A stretch of 64,000 nucleotides of DNA, taken from Gordionus sp. m RMFG-2023. Taxonomy: Eukaryota; Nematomorpha; Gordioida; Chordodea; Parachordodidae. The notes below the pieces were generated by a model. It was not told where the DNA came from, did not search any database, and saw only the letters and a list, made by a program, of their open reading frames with translations. Position 1 is the stretch's first letter; each line of letters starts with the position of its first letter. Below are positions 34,387 to 44,862 of the stretch, piece after piece. The DNA is taken from positions 71,029,561-71,093,560 of the forward strand of contig NC_088775.1 of the NCBI RefSeq assembly GCF_954871325.1, written 5' to 3'. The position numbers and the translations under genes are program-made.

Positions 34387-35028
34387 TTAGTATGTATTTA
34401 ATCTTCTGCGAGAGATTAGTATGTAATCTATCTGTGTTTTCCTTGTACCACTTTCGTATGTTATTAAATGACTATCCTTTTTCCTATAGTAGGTGTTGGT
34501 TAAGGCAAGGTCGAAGGCTTGCGCAAATTTCAGTATATGCTCTCCTTCATCATTTCTTTCTCCATATCCAAAACCACCATGATGCCTTTTGTAGCTATCT
34601 CTTGCTTTCCCCACATGCGCATTTAAGTCACCACCAATTATGACTAGGTCATCCTTAGGGATTTCCATTACAGCTTCATCGAGGATAGCTCTAAAATCAT
34701 CTTTCTCTTCTTCTTTGCAACCCGTTTGAGGAGCATATAATGAAAGGATGTGTAGTATTGATTGACCAGTGCAGAGTTTTATCTTCATTAGTCTATCAGA
34801 GATCCTGTTGACTTCTACAACTGAGGAGGTTAGATCTTGACTGAGGATGATGCCGACACCGTTTCTATTGCTAATAAGTCCATTATAGTACAATTTATAC
34901 CCATCTCCAATCATCAAAGTCTTCTGTCCTTTCCATTTCGTCTCTTGTATACACGCTATATCAACTTTTCTCCTGTTCAACATTGATGTCAATTCTCTCG
35001 TCTTACCTTTAAGCGTCCCAATATTCAA
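34387..35028 (-). pseudogene. LINE endonuclease domain (AP-endonuclease type)
   Basis: The frame reads MNIGTLKGKTRELTSMLNRR, then VDIACIQETKWKG (catalytic Glu in QET), NRNGVGIILS, LYAPQTG, GGDLNAHVG (metal-binding D and N), GYGERNDEGEHIL and TRKTQIDYILISR. These are the canonical blocks of the LINE apurinic endonuclease, which nicks target DNA. The frame closes in the 26-bp duplication at about 34390. The upstream sequence before the ATG stays open, so the true start may be further 5'. Confidence 0.8.
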
Positions 35029-35287
35029 ACTTGCTAATCTTGTTTTCTTTGCTTTGACCTTTACTTTTCACAGGATGGAGGTCTACACCCTGCGCGTCGC
35101 ATGGAGGGAACGCCCTAGCTTTCATAATCATATTTTCATTTGTGTCCTTCATTTTGTTTATTGGACAGGTATCCTTAGCAACCGGCTGTCCAGGCCTGTC
35201 GGTGACCGGGGTGTCATCTCTAAGCTCCGAAATTCATCATACCATATGTCTTACACATCAGTCATCGAAGAAAAACTTGAAAGTTTT

Positions 35288-35375
35288 TATGGTTCTTACC
35301 AGGATTGAACCAGCGTCCTTGTTCATACTCGTGTTTCCAAGCGTACATCTTACCCATTAGGCCACCCCGGCGATG
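35288..35375 (-). repeat. tRNA-like head with pol III A and B boxes, directly upstream of the LINE
   Basis: On this strand GGGGTGGCCTAATGGGTAAG (A box TGGCCTAATGGG, 35364-35353) and GCTGGTTCAATCCTGG (B box GGTTCAATCCT, 35311-35301) are spaced as in a tRNA. The T-arm can pair (CTGG with the following CCTGG region). The sequence runs on without a break towards the LINE 5' end at about 35050. It is a tRNA-derived SINE head, or a pol III-type promoter belonging to the LINE 5' UTR. Confidence 0.55.
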
Positions 35376-35499
35376 TAAAAATATATAAATTTAAAATAAA
35401 AACTATATAAAACATTTAAAAACAAATAAAAATTAAAAATGGAGGACGAATATAAAAGAAATTAAAGGGGAAATGTATTAAATGTGTCAGAATAAGAGA

Positions 35500-36060
35500 T
35501 GCACCGATCCCACTATTTTGCCAATACCAATTTTTTAAACTAAAATAATAATAAAAAAACTTACGTTCATCTTAAAATTTAAAGAAAAAGAATAACGAAA
35601 TTTTTTGCCAGTCTTAATTTCCAAAAAAGCCCTTAAATTCAACGAAGCTTGTACTCATAATTTAGATGTTTATTAGCTTCATATTTAATATTAATTCCGA
35701 GATAAAATTTTAAAAGATGAAATAAAAAAATAATTAAAAAGGCTTTCTTTATTATTAATATCGGTTTATGATCGTTATTATTTAACCCTTGCATTTATAG
35801 GCCAAAATATAACCTACCACAATTTTTTAATTCTTGCATTAGTACAAAATTTATCCCATCTTTAAAATATATTTATTTCATTTTTAAATATACTTAATAC
35901 ATTATTTTTTCTAAAATAAATAAAGTATATTTAATATTTTTTTTAAAAAAATCTCGTTATTGAGAGTTTTATTCGTTTTTGTTTTTCCAGATTTTTCAAT
36001 TCAATTTGTTATTATTGTAACATTTTGTACATATATTACCTCAACATTGATAACTCATTA
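35500..36060. other. AT-rich stretch with one hAT-like end
   Basis: AGAGATGCACCGATCCC at 35504 resembles the TAGGGATGTACCGAT end of the element at 56571. The opposite end was not found. No gene is seen. Confidence 0.3.
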
Positions 36061-36063
36061 TTT

Positions 36064-36270
36064 TTATATATCATGCATCCTATTTTTAATCATTATATTA
36101 TTTATAATGGGTTTCAATGTCCCACTATGAAGAATGCGGTCAACTGATGAAATAAAATTATATTGATGAATCCTCTGGTTCAAAAGATTTTCCCACATAT
36201 TGGGAAAAAGATCCTCGATAATTCCTACACCACCTATTGACTTTAATAAACGTATAAGCCGAAAAAATAA
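36064..36270 (-). CDS. Possible terminal exon, function not recognised
   Basis: Following an acceptor-like TTTCAG on this strand, the frame reads HLLFFRLIRLLKSIGGVGII, then EDLFPNMWENLLNQRIHQYN, FISSVDRILHSGTL and a TAA after MHDI. The amphipathic helical character and mixed composition are unlike translated AT-rich noise. It may be the last exon of a host gene on the minus strand, just downstream of mL65. No family was recognised. Confidence 0.35.
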   Translation of the reverse strand, partial: LFFRLIRLLKSIGGVGIIEDLFPNMWENLLNQRIHQYNFISSVDRILHSGTLKPIINNIMIKNRMHDI

Positions 36271-36413
36271 GAGATGCTGAAACTCCATAAAAAATAATTC
36301 AAATATTTATATCATTTTTGACATTTCAAGCTAATTTATAATTTATATGCAGGCCAAAGTATGAAACGGTAAAATAAATATTTTTTTCATTATAGTTATT
36401 ATTATTTTATAGA

Positions 36414-36590
36414 TTTTCAGCCTACTGGTATTATTGGAGCATAATGCCCGATCACATCAATATATAGCCAAACTAATGCCTTTAAATAGGTTTGAATGGC
36501 TTCTTCTCCACATGCATACAAACTATAATAATACTTTGGCTCGTCAATGCGAATCTTCTGATTTCGATAAACTTTACAAAGTCCGACAGA
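36414..36590 (+). CDS. Possible internal exon, function not recognised
   Basis: After an acceptor (TTTTATAG, then TTTTCAG), a plus-strand frame reads LLVLLEHNARSHQYIAKLMP, LNRFEWLLLHMHTNYNNTLA and RQCESSDFDKLYK, then a possible GT donor and a TAG. A further stretch at 36645-36770 reads VLWRLGDVHHITYKIRAKEK and IFSLLNSYQCTSPRLN. These look like true protein sequence of a helical repeat type. The gene could not be named, and its other exons were not found. Confidence 0.38.
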
Positions 36591-36799
36591 CCTTTTAGGA
36601 CTATGAAAAACTTTAGAAAGACTAGTATGCTGGTAGTAATAAAAATAAAGTGCTTTGGAGATTAGGAGATGTGCATCACATTACCTATAAGATCAGAGCA
36701 AAGGAGAAGATATTCTCATTGCTCAACAGTTATCAATGTACATCGCCCAGATTAAATATGCTCAGTATGTGATGTGGCGTTATGTCTCCCTCAAATTCA

Positions 36800-37540
36800 A
36801 AATTGTTTTAAAACGTATCATTAATAATAAATCGTAAATATGCTTATATGCACAGTATGATAGCAGATGCCCCACTTTAATTTTGGTAATATCTTATGAA
36901 ATATTTTTTTATTTTTAAAAATAAAATTATAACGTTAATGAGATTTTTGCCATATATTATCAATAAAAAATTTTATCTATGCAAAATTGAACTTTTGGTA
37001 AATTTCTGTGCATGAAAGGGTTAAAAGTAAAAATATTAAACATTTAATAAACGGAGCCTAATATATTAAACGCTTTCTTAAATTAGTAGACAGATTTTTT
37101 TGCTTATAAATTCAGGTTTAATAGCCCAATTTTTATTTTTTATACAGGGAAAATTATTATTTTGGGTATGTGCATATCTGAATAGAATGATAGATAAAAC
37201 TCCCCTTAACCCTGGCTGATAAAGTATTACATTATGATAAATTCATAACTACACAATAATAGTAAAATTAAAATATACAAAAACAAACAGGCCTATTGGT
37301 AAATGTTGTCACTTTGTAAAAACAATGGATAAAATATAAATATTTAAGAAAGATTTTTTATAACTTCAGCAATATTTTAAAATATTAATTCCCCTTAATT
37401 ATGTTCTTGATGAACCATTTATTAAACCTTTTTAAATGCAAACATTCTTGTATCCATTTTAATTTGAAAGATTAAGAAAATAAAAATATAGAACATAGCA
37501 CAATAAATTTGAACAATGTCTTATCGCATCAGTCTATTAT
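36800..37540. other. AT-rich stretch downstream of the mL65 stop codon
   Basis: Probably contains the mL65 3' UTR (minus strand) near 37540-37400. No further gene or element is recognised. Confidence 0.35.
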
Positions 37541-37544
37541 TATA

Positions 37545-37685
37545 TTAGTATTTGTATACATAATTATCTATAGTTTCATTGGTAGGATGCAGATAGGGGT
37601 TTAAGTTAAACTGCGGGCTAAAATTCGGGATATTCAAGTAAAGTTTTAAACACGTGTTTAGTATTTCTTCATTGTATCCAACAAC
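37545..37685 (-). CDS. MRPS30: mL65 (MRPS30), last exon
   Basis: Begins after the acceptor TACATCAG and ends with TAA. It encodes VVGYNEEILNTCLKLYLNIP and a short C-terminal tail ending NYVYKY. The V-x-G-[FY]-N-[DE]-E/D-[VI]-L block is the conserved C-terminal signature of MRPS30/mL65 (human DVKGFNDDVLLQI). Its 47 codons join the previous exon in phase 0 across an 84-nt intron. mL65 is a large-subunit mitoribosome protein of animals, paralogous to mL37; it acts inside mitochondria and is nuclear encoded. Confidence 0.85.
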   Translation of the reverse strand, partial: VVGYNEEILNTCLKLYLNIPNFSPQFNLNPYLHPTNETIDNYVYKY

Positions 37686-37769
37686 CTGATGTAAATAAAT
37701 ATAAAAAGACGCATTTCATGCATAAAATTATTGCCTAATAAAATCTTTCAAAGAATATCACTAAAATAC

Positions 37770-38047
37770 CTGATCATTTTGAATGGAGTCAAATAACTTC
37801 ATTTCTTTCGAATGCCAACATACGTTTCGGCGATCGTTGAGTGAATCATCTATGTCAAAAGAATTTTCATTGTCTTTTTTAACAAAATCGATATAATCTT
37901 CATCTTGACATCGCAAATCCATCGGATAATCTTTCATCCATAGATGGTTGGTATTGAGCTGATATAGATAAAAATTCCATAACTTTCCATCGGTATTAAT
38001 TGATTGAGTGACTAAGGGATATGTTAGTTCGTTGAAAGAGGTATAGC
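37770..38047 (-). CDS. MRPS30: mL65 (MRPS30), penultimate exon
   Basis: Encodes (G)YTSFNELTYPLVTQSINTDGK, LWNFYLYQLNTNHLW, then an acidic stretch and DDSLNDRRNVCWHSKEMKLF with DSIQNDQ. Human MRPS30 has [31 protein letters not shown] and NICWGTQSKPLYETIEDND in the same order, so the match is clear. The acidic insert (DEDYIDFVKKDNE) is longer than in human. Splice sites: acceptor CAAAAG/G at 38048, donor CAG/GTATTT at 37769. Phase 1 entry and phase 0 exit fit both neighbours. Confidence 0.9.
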
Positions 38048-38376
38048 CTTTTGCGTTAAAATTTTTTTAAATAAATTGAAATGTGTTGATTTCAATTAGT
38101 TTAATCGTTAAAATAAAGGAAAGTTCAGGTTATGCATAATATTTAAAGTCTTTTTATAAAAATCAAAAATATTCTTACTCACCATAAAAAACTAAAAGAT
38201 TTGCATTTCTTTCTGACCATAAAAATATGATTTGCATATTTCCCGTCTTTTTTGTCACTTTCATCCCCTTTTTTTAAATTATCTCCTTAGTGGAAGAGAA
38301 TCTAAGGGAATGAAATAAATAGAAAGGAAGACGATGGAAGGGAAGAAAAATTTATATTTTATAACATTAATCTCAC

Positions 38377-38733
38377 CCAGATAATGTGATATAGAATTAA
38401 GCCATGCGAAAGAATTAACGACAGAAGAGGCGTGAATTTTGTCCAACACCGCTTTTGTATGATACCCAGATTCCTTTAAGCTGTAGGTCGCGTCTTTAAG
38501 ACTTTGGTCTCTTAGCTCCTCTGTATCATAAGAACTTTTTACAGATATCCCTGGTTTTGTGTTAAAGACATTAGTTATTCTATAAGATAGGAATGGAAAT
38601 GAAGGTTTTGGGTTTGTGTGGGCATTCTTGATTGCGTCTTCACGTAATATAGCTTCCTTAGCATCAGTTTTTGTGCGACCAAGGTATTTGGAAAAGGAGA
38701 AATAGTATTTAGAATCGTGGTGGGGTAAAAATC
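38377..38733 (-). CDS. MRPS30: mL65 (MRPS30), central exon
   Basis: Follows the acceptor TTTTGGCAG and ends TATCTGG/GTGAGA. It encodes FLPHHDSKYYFSFSKYLGRT (compare LPLFKRQYENHIFVGSKT in human), AILREDAIKNAHTNPKPSFP, and SVVNSFAWLNSISHYLG (compare NAIASLFAWTGAQAMYQG). The exon needs one upstream nucleotide, whereas the next upstream exon found (62389-62228) ends in phase 0. A small exon of 3n+1 nt, probably about 20 codons (human VPLDYSVPIEIPTIKCKP region), is therefore still missing in between. The intron to the next exon is 329 nt. Confidence 0.85.
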
Positions 38734-39107
38734 CTGCCAAAATGTGTTGTTTTTAATATTAAAAAATATTGTCAAACGGAAAAATATATTAAATAAGATT
38801 GTGCCGGACACATGTTTATATTGACAAATTATATGTCAAGCAGTGGTCAATTAGGATATTTTTTCAAATTAACTTATATTAAGAATTTACCATAATTCCT
38901 TCAAAAATAAAAATACCAGAAAATTTAAAGAAAAAAATTGACAGAGTAATTAGTCAATAAACTTTCAAAGTTTTCAAATGATACTAACTGCAGAATTATA
39001 TTTTCTTCAACACCCCCAAGAGAATATGGATATAAATTTAAATACCCATCCAATTTAAATAATTATTTTAAAAATAAATCCTAATATAACACTATACTAC
39101 CTTTTAG

Positions 39108-39188
39108 GGTGCACCAGTTGGAAAACTTTTTAGTAAGGCTAAAAATATACTTAAACAGGATGACGATGAAAACTATGAGAATTTTTAA
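39108..39188 (+). other. Possible terminal exon fragment (plus strand)
   Basis: After the acceptor CTACCTTTTAG the frame reads GAPVGKLFSKAKNILKQDD then DENYENF and TAA. The sequence is short but codon-like and follows a good pyrimidine tract. It lies inside the large mL65 intron on the opposite strand. No upstream exon was found. It may be a stray captured exon. Confidence 0.25.
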
Positions 39189-39199
39189 AATCAAATTCA

Positions 39200-40030
39200 A
39201 CAATAATTATATAATCATTTAAAATTATATATAAATAAAATATATAATTGAATAAAAAATGTTTGATTCACAGTTTGAGTTTTAATAATAGACTATTAAT
39301 TTTGATATTATGCATATCTTACATGATTATAACAAAAAATGTATCTATATTAAGATTCATTTTGCCATATAATTGTATCTGTATACCTTTTAGACAATGA
39401 TCAATATCTCGATAAAAACATTTTAGCGATCAAAGATTCTTTTATTTATTTTAAAATACAGGAATATTAAATATAATATACAAATTCGAAAAAAATCATA
39501 GATTTAAGAATTATTTTTTTGTGGAAAATGAAATAGAAATGGCTCAAATATTTTCTCAATAATAATGACATCTCTCCTTATTATCTTGATACTTGACTCC
39601 TTATGGTTGTTTGCTCTGCCATTTTTAAAAACCTATAAAATGTATTTGAACGTAACACTCCATAAAGTGGTCAATTAATGGTGGTAAATTTAAAAACTGT
39701 TTTTATTGTATGAGAATTTCAATTAATAGCGTATGTAAATAATTTATACCTGCATCATTTGTATTTTATCTAGGCATTTGTACCTACCTAAATAAAACCC
39801 ATAGATTTAAAAAAAAGAAATTAAATATTTATATAAAAATGTTAAAAATGAGGATCTATTTTGATGACTTTTTAATAAAAATAGGCTGGACAATTTATAA
39901 TTAATTGAACATTTTTAAATTTTTTTAAATATAGATGTTTAATTTAATAAATTTTCCAGTATATCTGACTTAAAATGAAAAACCTGGAGAAAAAAATTAT
40001 TTGTGTAGATCCTTTTTAGACGAAGTATCT
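39200..40030. other. AT-rich sequence in the mL65 intron, nothing recognised
   Basis: No coding frame or paired repeat was seen. Confidence 0.35.
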
Positions 40031-40515
40031 ATTAGATAAGTGTTGTCAAAAGCAACTTTTATAAGTAGCGCGATATCACTACCGCTATTTTACAAAAAAT
40101 GTAGCGCGCCATCGTTAACGCTGCCGTTTTCAAAAAAGTAGCACGCTATTAGCTAGATTTTTTATAAAAAGGTTTTCTATGTATCTTTATTTCCACAAAT
40201 AAAAAATATGACTAAAATTTCAAATATATAAATAATTTATTTATTTTTTATTGCATCTCAATAATAACATTTCTATACTGTTATCCCTAAGTCTAGAACA
40301 ACGATCAGAAAGTATAAGTTATGGCTGTACGATCGTTAGTGTTAAATAAAATATACATATTTTTTATATAAGAAAAATCATCAAAAATATTTATATGAGT
40401 TTTTTTGATTTTAAAAAAATGCGCCTAAAGCATTTTCAATAGTATTATTAATTATTTCAAAAAATTATCTATAAGTAGGTGGCGTTTTTGATAAGTCTAA
40501 AATTATAATAGTAAT
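40030..40515. mobile_element. Possible small hAT-like MITE
   Basis: Near 40040, AAGTGTTGTCAAAAGC...ATAAGTAGCG is loosely mirrored near 40470-40495 (TATAAGTAGGTGGCGTTTTTGATAAG). GTAGCGCG/GCTACATTTT words (40070-40150) resemble subterminal arrays. No TSD was established. Confidence 0.35.
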
Positions 40516-41045
40516 AGTTAGAATAAAAATTATGTAGGGGAAAAGTGAATGGCCATGTTTGCCCACTGGCCAGGCCACCACCCTTTAACTTTATATCTAT
40601 TGAACCAATTTCTCCCAAAATTGGTTAAAATGTGAAAGGATTGAAATAATTATTTTTTAGCATGTTTTGATAAAATTTATAAATAGATGAGTAGTTAATT
40701 TTAAGCATGTTTAATATCCAGATAATAATTTATAAAATATTATCATTAAATAGATTAATCTGCTGATAAAATGAAATATTAATATAAATTATTCATTATA
40801 TTTTTTTTTATATAATTCATGATTAATATCTTAAGGCTAGTTGAAACATACCATGTTTGGACTGGGCTAAAATATCAACTTTCACATAAACTCAGCTAGC
40901 TCAAAGACTATTACAGATATAACATTGATAAATTTTATTTTAAAAATTAAGGATTGGGCTACACATTCTAAACCTCTAAAAATTGTGAATCTCGCTTATA
41001 TGTCCTATCAAATTTTAAAAGTAACATCGAAAATAATATTAATAG

Positions 41046-43452
41046 TGTTGTATGTCGATTTGTAATTGACATATGGATGTTTTGTAATTATATTTTCGAG
41101 AAAAAGATAATTTGATTTAATTATTGCAATTTGTTTTTATTATGTTATTGTTATGGAATTCATAGAGATAGTATTATCATGGTATTTGAGTGCCGTTTTT
41201 TCAACTAGGATGAGATATATGCAAGAAGATACAACAATACATTGGAAAACCAATAAACACAGCCAAAATAAAAAGGTAAAAGATTCATATTTGTATGAAA
41301 TGTATATAATTAAAAATAAGAAAGTAGATAAAAATTGGAATAGATGAAAGGGAAGAAAGGAAAAAAGAGAAGTTTAAATGTAATTGTTTAAAAAAAAATT
41401 AGGGTATATGTAATGCATTAATTTAAATAAAAAAATATATTAATAGAATTAAAGTTGAATAAAGAATAGAAATTTATAAATTAATAGAATTGGTTAAAAA
41501 TTGGAAATTTATATGAGTGTAAAAAAACATGTTGATAATATTGATGCAAAATGAAAAGTATTTATATTAATTAAAATGAAAGAATGCAATGTAAAAATAG
41601 TGTGTTAAATTCCAGATATGAAGTTTGGATGAAGAATAATTAGACGGTTGAGCTAAAGAACATAGCAAGAATGATTAAAAGTTAGGAAATAGTTAGGTAT
41701 TGAGCAAATTAAAATTTAAGATAAACAATAAGGTATTGGTATAAAAGGCTTCAATTGTCTTAATTGCGCAAATTAAAATATGTGATAAAAAATAAAACAT
41801 GGGTTAAAAAGAGTTTTTTTTTGTTCTAGGTTTATTTTAGAGGTTGGTATATATTAATGGAGGAACCATTATATGTTACTGTGATAAAGGTTTACTTTTA
41901 AAGGTTGGTGATATATAAATGGAGGAATTATTATATATTACTGAGATAAAAGTTTACTATTGGAATAGTTTTTTGGGGACCATTGGATATGGTGTAGGTA
42001 GTAATAGTTTCTGTATTATATGTTTTGATTTTAACTATAAACCAAGTGTTTTGATAATAAGTTTTATTTTGTAAGCTTTGAGACTTATTGAATGAAGAAA
42101 AGGTATCCATCATAGGAAATTACTTAATGTAGGACAGAAAAGATTGTTTATAATATTTAAATTTTGGGATTATAATTAGCATGAATAAATATTTTTTGAA
42201 GTATAATGTTAAGAAAAAAGGGAATATTGTGTATTGATTTTTAAAAAATGATGAAATGAAAATTATGAATTATATTTAAGAAAAAGATGAAATCAAAATT
42301 ATGGATGTGAAATATATAAAATGAAGAATTGACAAATTCAATATAAAAAATAGTATGATTAAATAAAAAGTATGGCAAACCCCAAATATGAGAGTTAGGA
42401 ATAAAAAGAAGTAGTTAGATATTGAATATGTGCTAAAGAAATAGTTTAAATTTTTAAAAAGAAAAATAATGTTAAAAGTTTATATATACATAGGTAATAT
42501 TGTATATCTAAGTAAGGTGAATTAATAAAAATATTTTTAATTTTATATGTATAAATGTGGATTTATATATGTAAAGGATAATAATCTAGGGAGCCATATA
42601 TTAGAAAATTTTTATTTTTAAAATTTTGGAGGTTATGTAAATGAAGAGAATTAGCCATTTGATATTATTTTAGACCCAAGGAAGGAAAGGAGTGCATCAT
42701 ATAATAAAAGGTCTAATGTGAATATTGTGATCTAAAATTTTGTGTTCAATCAAATTTATGATTGATAAATGAGAAGTGTTTCGATAATGTTAAAAGAATA
42801 AAAATACATTAGGATATAATTTGAAAAAAAAACACATTTGATTAACCTACTTATTGCAAATATTCTGTCCAATCAACTACAATGGTGCTGAATTAATGCA
42901 AGCCCACAATAGAATGATGATTCAACAAGATGAAAGGTGGCTGAGAACTATGCAATTAAAATAAAAAAATCATCAAGCTATGACCTGTTCAATCAACTAC
43001 AATTATGCTGGATTAATGACACCAAGCCTTAGATAGAATAATCATGATTGACCAATGATGGATCGCTATGACCTACTAACTGTTAAGATTTAATGACAAT
43101 TAATAAATATGATCAAGGAAAAAAATATGGAACTTCCTGGAACAGATAAAGAAAATAAATAATAATAATAATTTTTATTTTTTTTAGATCATTTATTCGA
43201 ATTTATGTAGACATTTACTTGAATTATATATTTATGCGTAAATTGTATTTCTTCCCCCAGTTTGATTTCTCAAGAAAGGGGGGCGTGTTGCCTTGCATCT
43301 ATTGATTTATAATAGACATTTATGGACGTTTTGTAAATATATTGTCGAGAAGAAAATAATTCGATTTTTATAATTATTGTCGGACATTTTGTTTTTATTA
43401 TGTTATTGTTATGGAATTCATAAAAATAAAGATAAAATTATTATGGTATTTG
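41046..43452 (+). mobile_element. LTR-retrotransposon fossil, short, no recognisable genes
   Basis: Two direct repeats of about 160 bp lie at 41046-41203 and 43286-43452. Both start TGTTG and share TTTTTATTATGTTATTGTTA and GGAATTCATA near their ends. The downstream copy is preceded by a G-rich polypurine-type tract ending GGGGGGCG. The 2.1-kb interior is AT-rich and encodes nothing recognisable, so it is either a non-autonomous LTR element or a decayed one. The repeats have diverged noticeably, so it is older than the element at 52115. The internal region has an imperfect duplication near 42855-43080 (CAATCAACTACAAT...GCTG...ATTAATG). Confidence 0.65.
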
Positions 43453-43679
43453 ATAAATAGATGTTAGTATTTAAATTGTTTTTAAAAATTGATAAAAATG
43501 GAGGAAATATTATCATTGTAAATTGGGAATATTGATAATTTCCCTCATTTTTAGCGATTTTTTAAAAAACTCAATTTAAAAGTGCTTACTTCCATGGCAT
43601 CTATTAATATTTATTTATAATTAAAAATTTTCCAAGAGATAAAAACGGGACTCCCAATTGTTTTTGCTATATTACTTTT

Positions 43680-44382
43680 TAAGGTTGTGCCGATCCATAA
43701 ATTTTTCACCGATATGATTTATATTAAATTTTATTAGACATCTATCTTTGTATAGATGTCATAAATATATCAATATTTTCTACCTTAAAAAACCAACTAA
43801 CTTTCATGAATGATTAAGTGTATTTTATTTTTTTTATTTTTCATAAGTTAATTTAAAATATTTGCAATTCATTTAGTCGATTTTTAAAAAGGGCCAAATC
43901 AAAATTTTAACCAAAATATTATTGCCTATGCTTCGAAATTTCGCCAATAAAAGTTCAAATCTTTCTCATATCTGTGGGAAAAAACAATAAGCATGGGTAA
44001 TTTACTCTTGGCTAAAATTTTGAGTCAATCGTTTTTAATATTGGCTAAATCGTACCGTTTAACAACATTAACTGAATGTGACTCGTTAGATGATTAAAAA
44101 TCATTTTCTTTTTGCAGATAATATAACAAAAAATAGTGTAAAATTTTAAATTATTTTTTTTAAACATTATAACAAATAAATTGTATATTAGTTCATTTCG
44201 TTAATTTATTATTATGAAATTATTTATAAAATAAAATATATGATTATTCATACAATTATAAAATAACCAAAAACAATAAAAAATATATAATCGTTTTTTT
44301 TAAAAAAATCGGCCCGATCCGATATTTTTAGAAAAAGCTAAATATCTGTACAGATCCGATATTAAATATCGGCAAGGCCCTA
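43680..44382. mobile_element. Non-autonomous hAT, GCCGAT ends, near-perfect TSD
   Basis: The left end is TAAGGTTGTGCCGATCC; the right end GCAAGGCCCTA gives TAGGGCCTTGCCGAT on the other strand. The flanking octamers TTACTTTT and TTACTTTG differ at one base. GATCCGATATT words lie near the right end, as in the 17425 and 56571 relatives. The interior is AT-rich without a gene. Confidence 0.7.
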
Positions 44383-44707
44383 TTACTTTGAAATATCTTC
44401 TATATGAAGCTACTAGTCTTGTTTAATGGGAAAACCTTCCGGTACATCATACAATGAAATAGATACCCTATATTAAATTTTTTATCGAAATTAAAATATT
44501 TTGCGCAGGAAAAGAGAATTTCATATTATTATCATTTTCCAGGGAATAATATTTGTAACATATTATAGCCGATTTATACCCAAATTAGCATATTAGAAAG
44601 TGATAAATTGAGAATTTATCATAAGTACCGAATTCATTTTCCATTATTTCAACAAAAACAAATATCAATTTTCTTATCGAAAGTGATCAGAAATATATAT
44701 TACAGCG

Positions 44708-44722
44708 AGCGGGGGGGGGGGG
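44708..44722. repeat. Poly-G tract of about 12
   Basis: A run of G follows GCGAGC in an AT-rich context. No associated element could be defined. Confidence 0.6.
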
Positions 44723-44862
44723 GTAATTAATATTTTTTAGAATTATTCTAGACGTTATTTAAGAAATATATTAAGTTTCAGAAATTTATTAGGACTGATG
44801 ACTATAAATATGGACAATTTATAATGCACAAATTCAAATTAATGATTAAATGTATATAATAG

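Larger units (their letters stand above)
31870..35050 (-). mobile_element. RTE-like LINE (non-LTR retrotransposon), broken, with an internal insertion
   Basis: In element order this holds an AP endonuclease (35028-34387), a linker region (34303-33872), reverse transcriptase (33786-32510) and a C-terminal part (32110-31870). It is GC-richer than its surroundings. A segment of about 450 bp (about 32118-32565), AT-rich and unrelated, interrupts the C-terminal region. The flanking words AGTGCC at both junctions could be a short TSD. A 26-bp direct duplication (AATCTTCTGCGAGAGATTAG twice, 34371-34428) lies just before the linker. The copy is defective. The family is inferred from the endonuclease and RT sequence, which resemble RTE/BovB-type ORFs. 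Confidence 0.8.

Noticed and set aside
34038-35360. Several plus-strand frames over the LINE
   Set aside because: They are antisense shadows of the LINE endonuclease and linker region, which explain this stretch fully on the minus strand.
35288-35375. A functional nuclear tRNA gene
   Set aside because: A and B boxes are present, but acceptor and anticodon stems cannot be paired convincingly by eye, and the sequence continues into the LINE 5' region. Reported as a tRNA-like head instead.
38575-38811. Alternative minus-strand frame over the mL65 central exon
   Set aside because: The frame matching mL65 (NSFAWLNSISHYLG) and fitting the splice phases is a different one; this is a shifted shadow.
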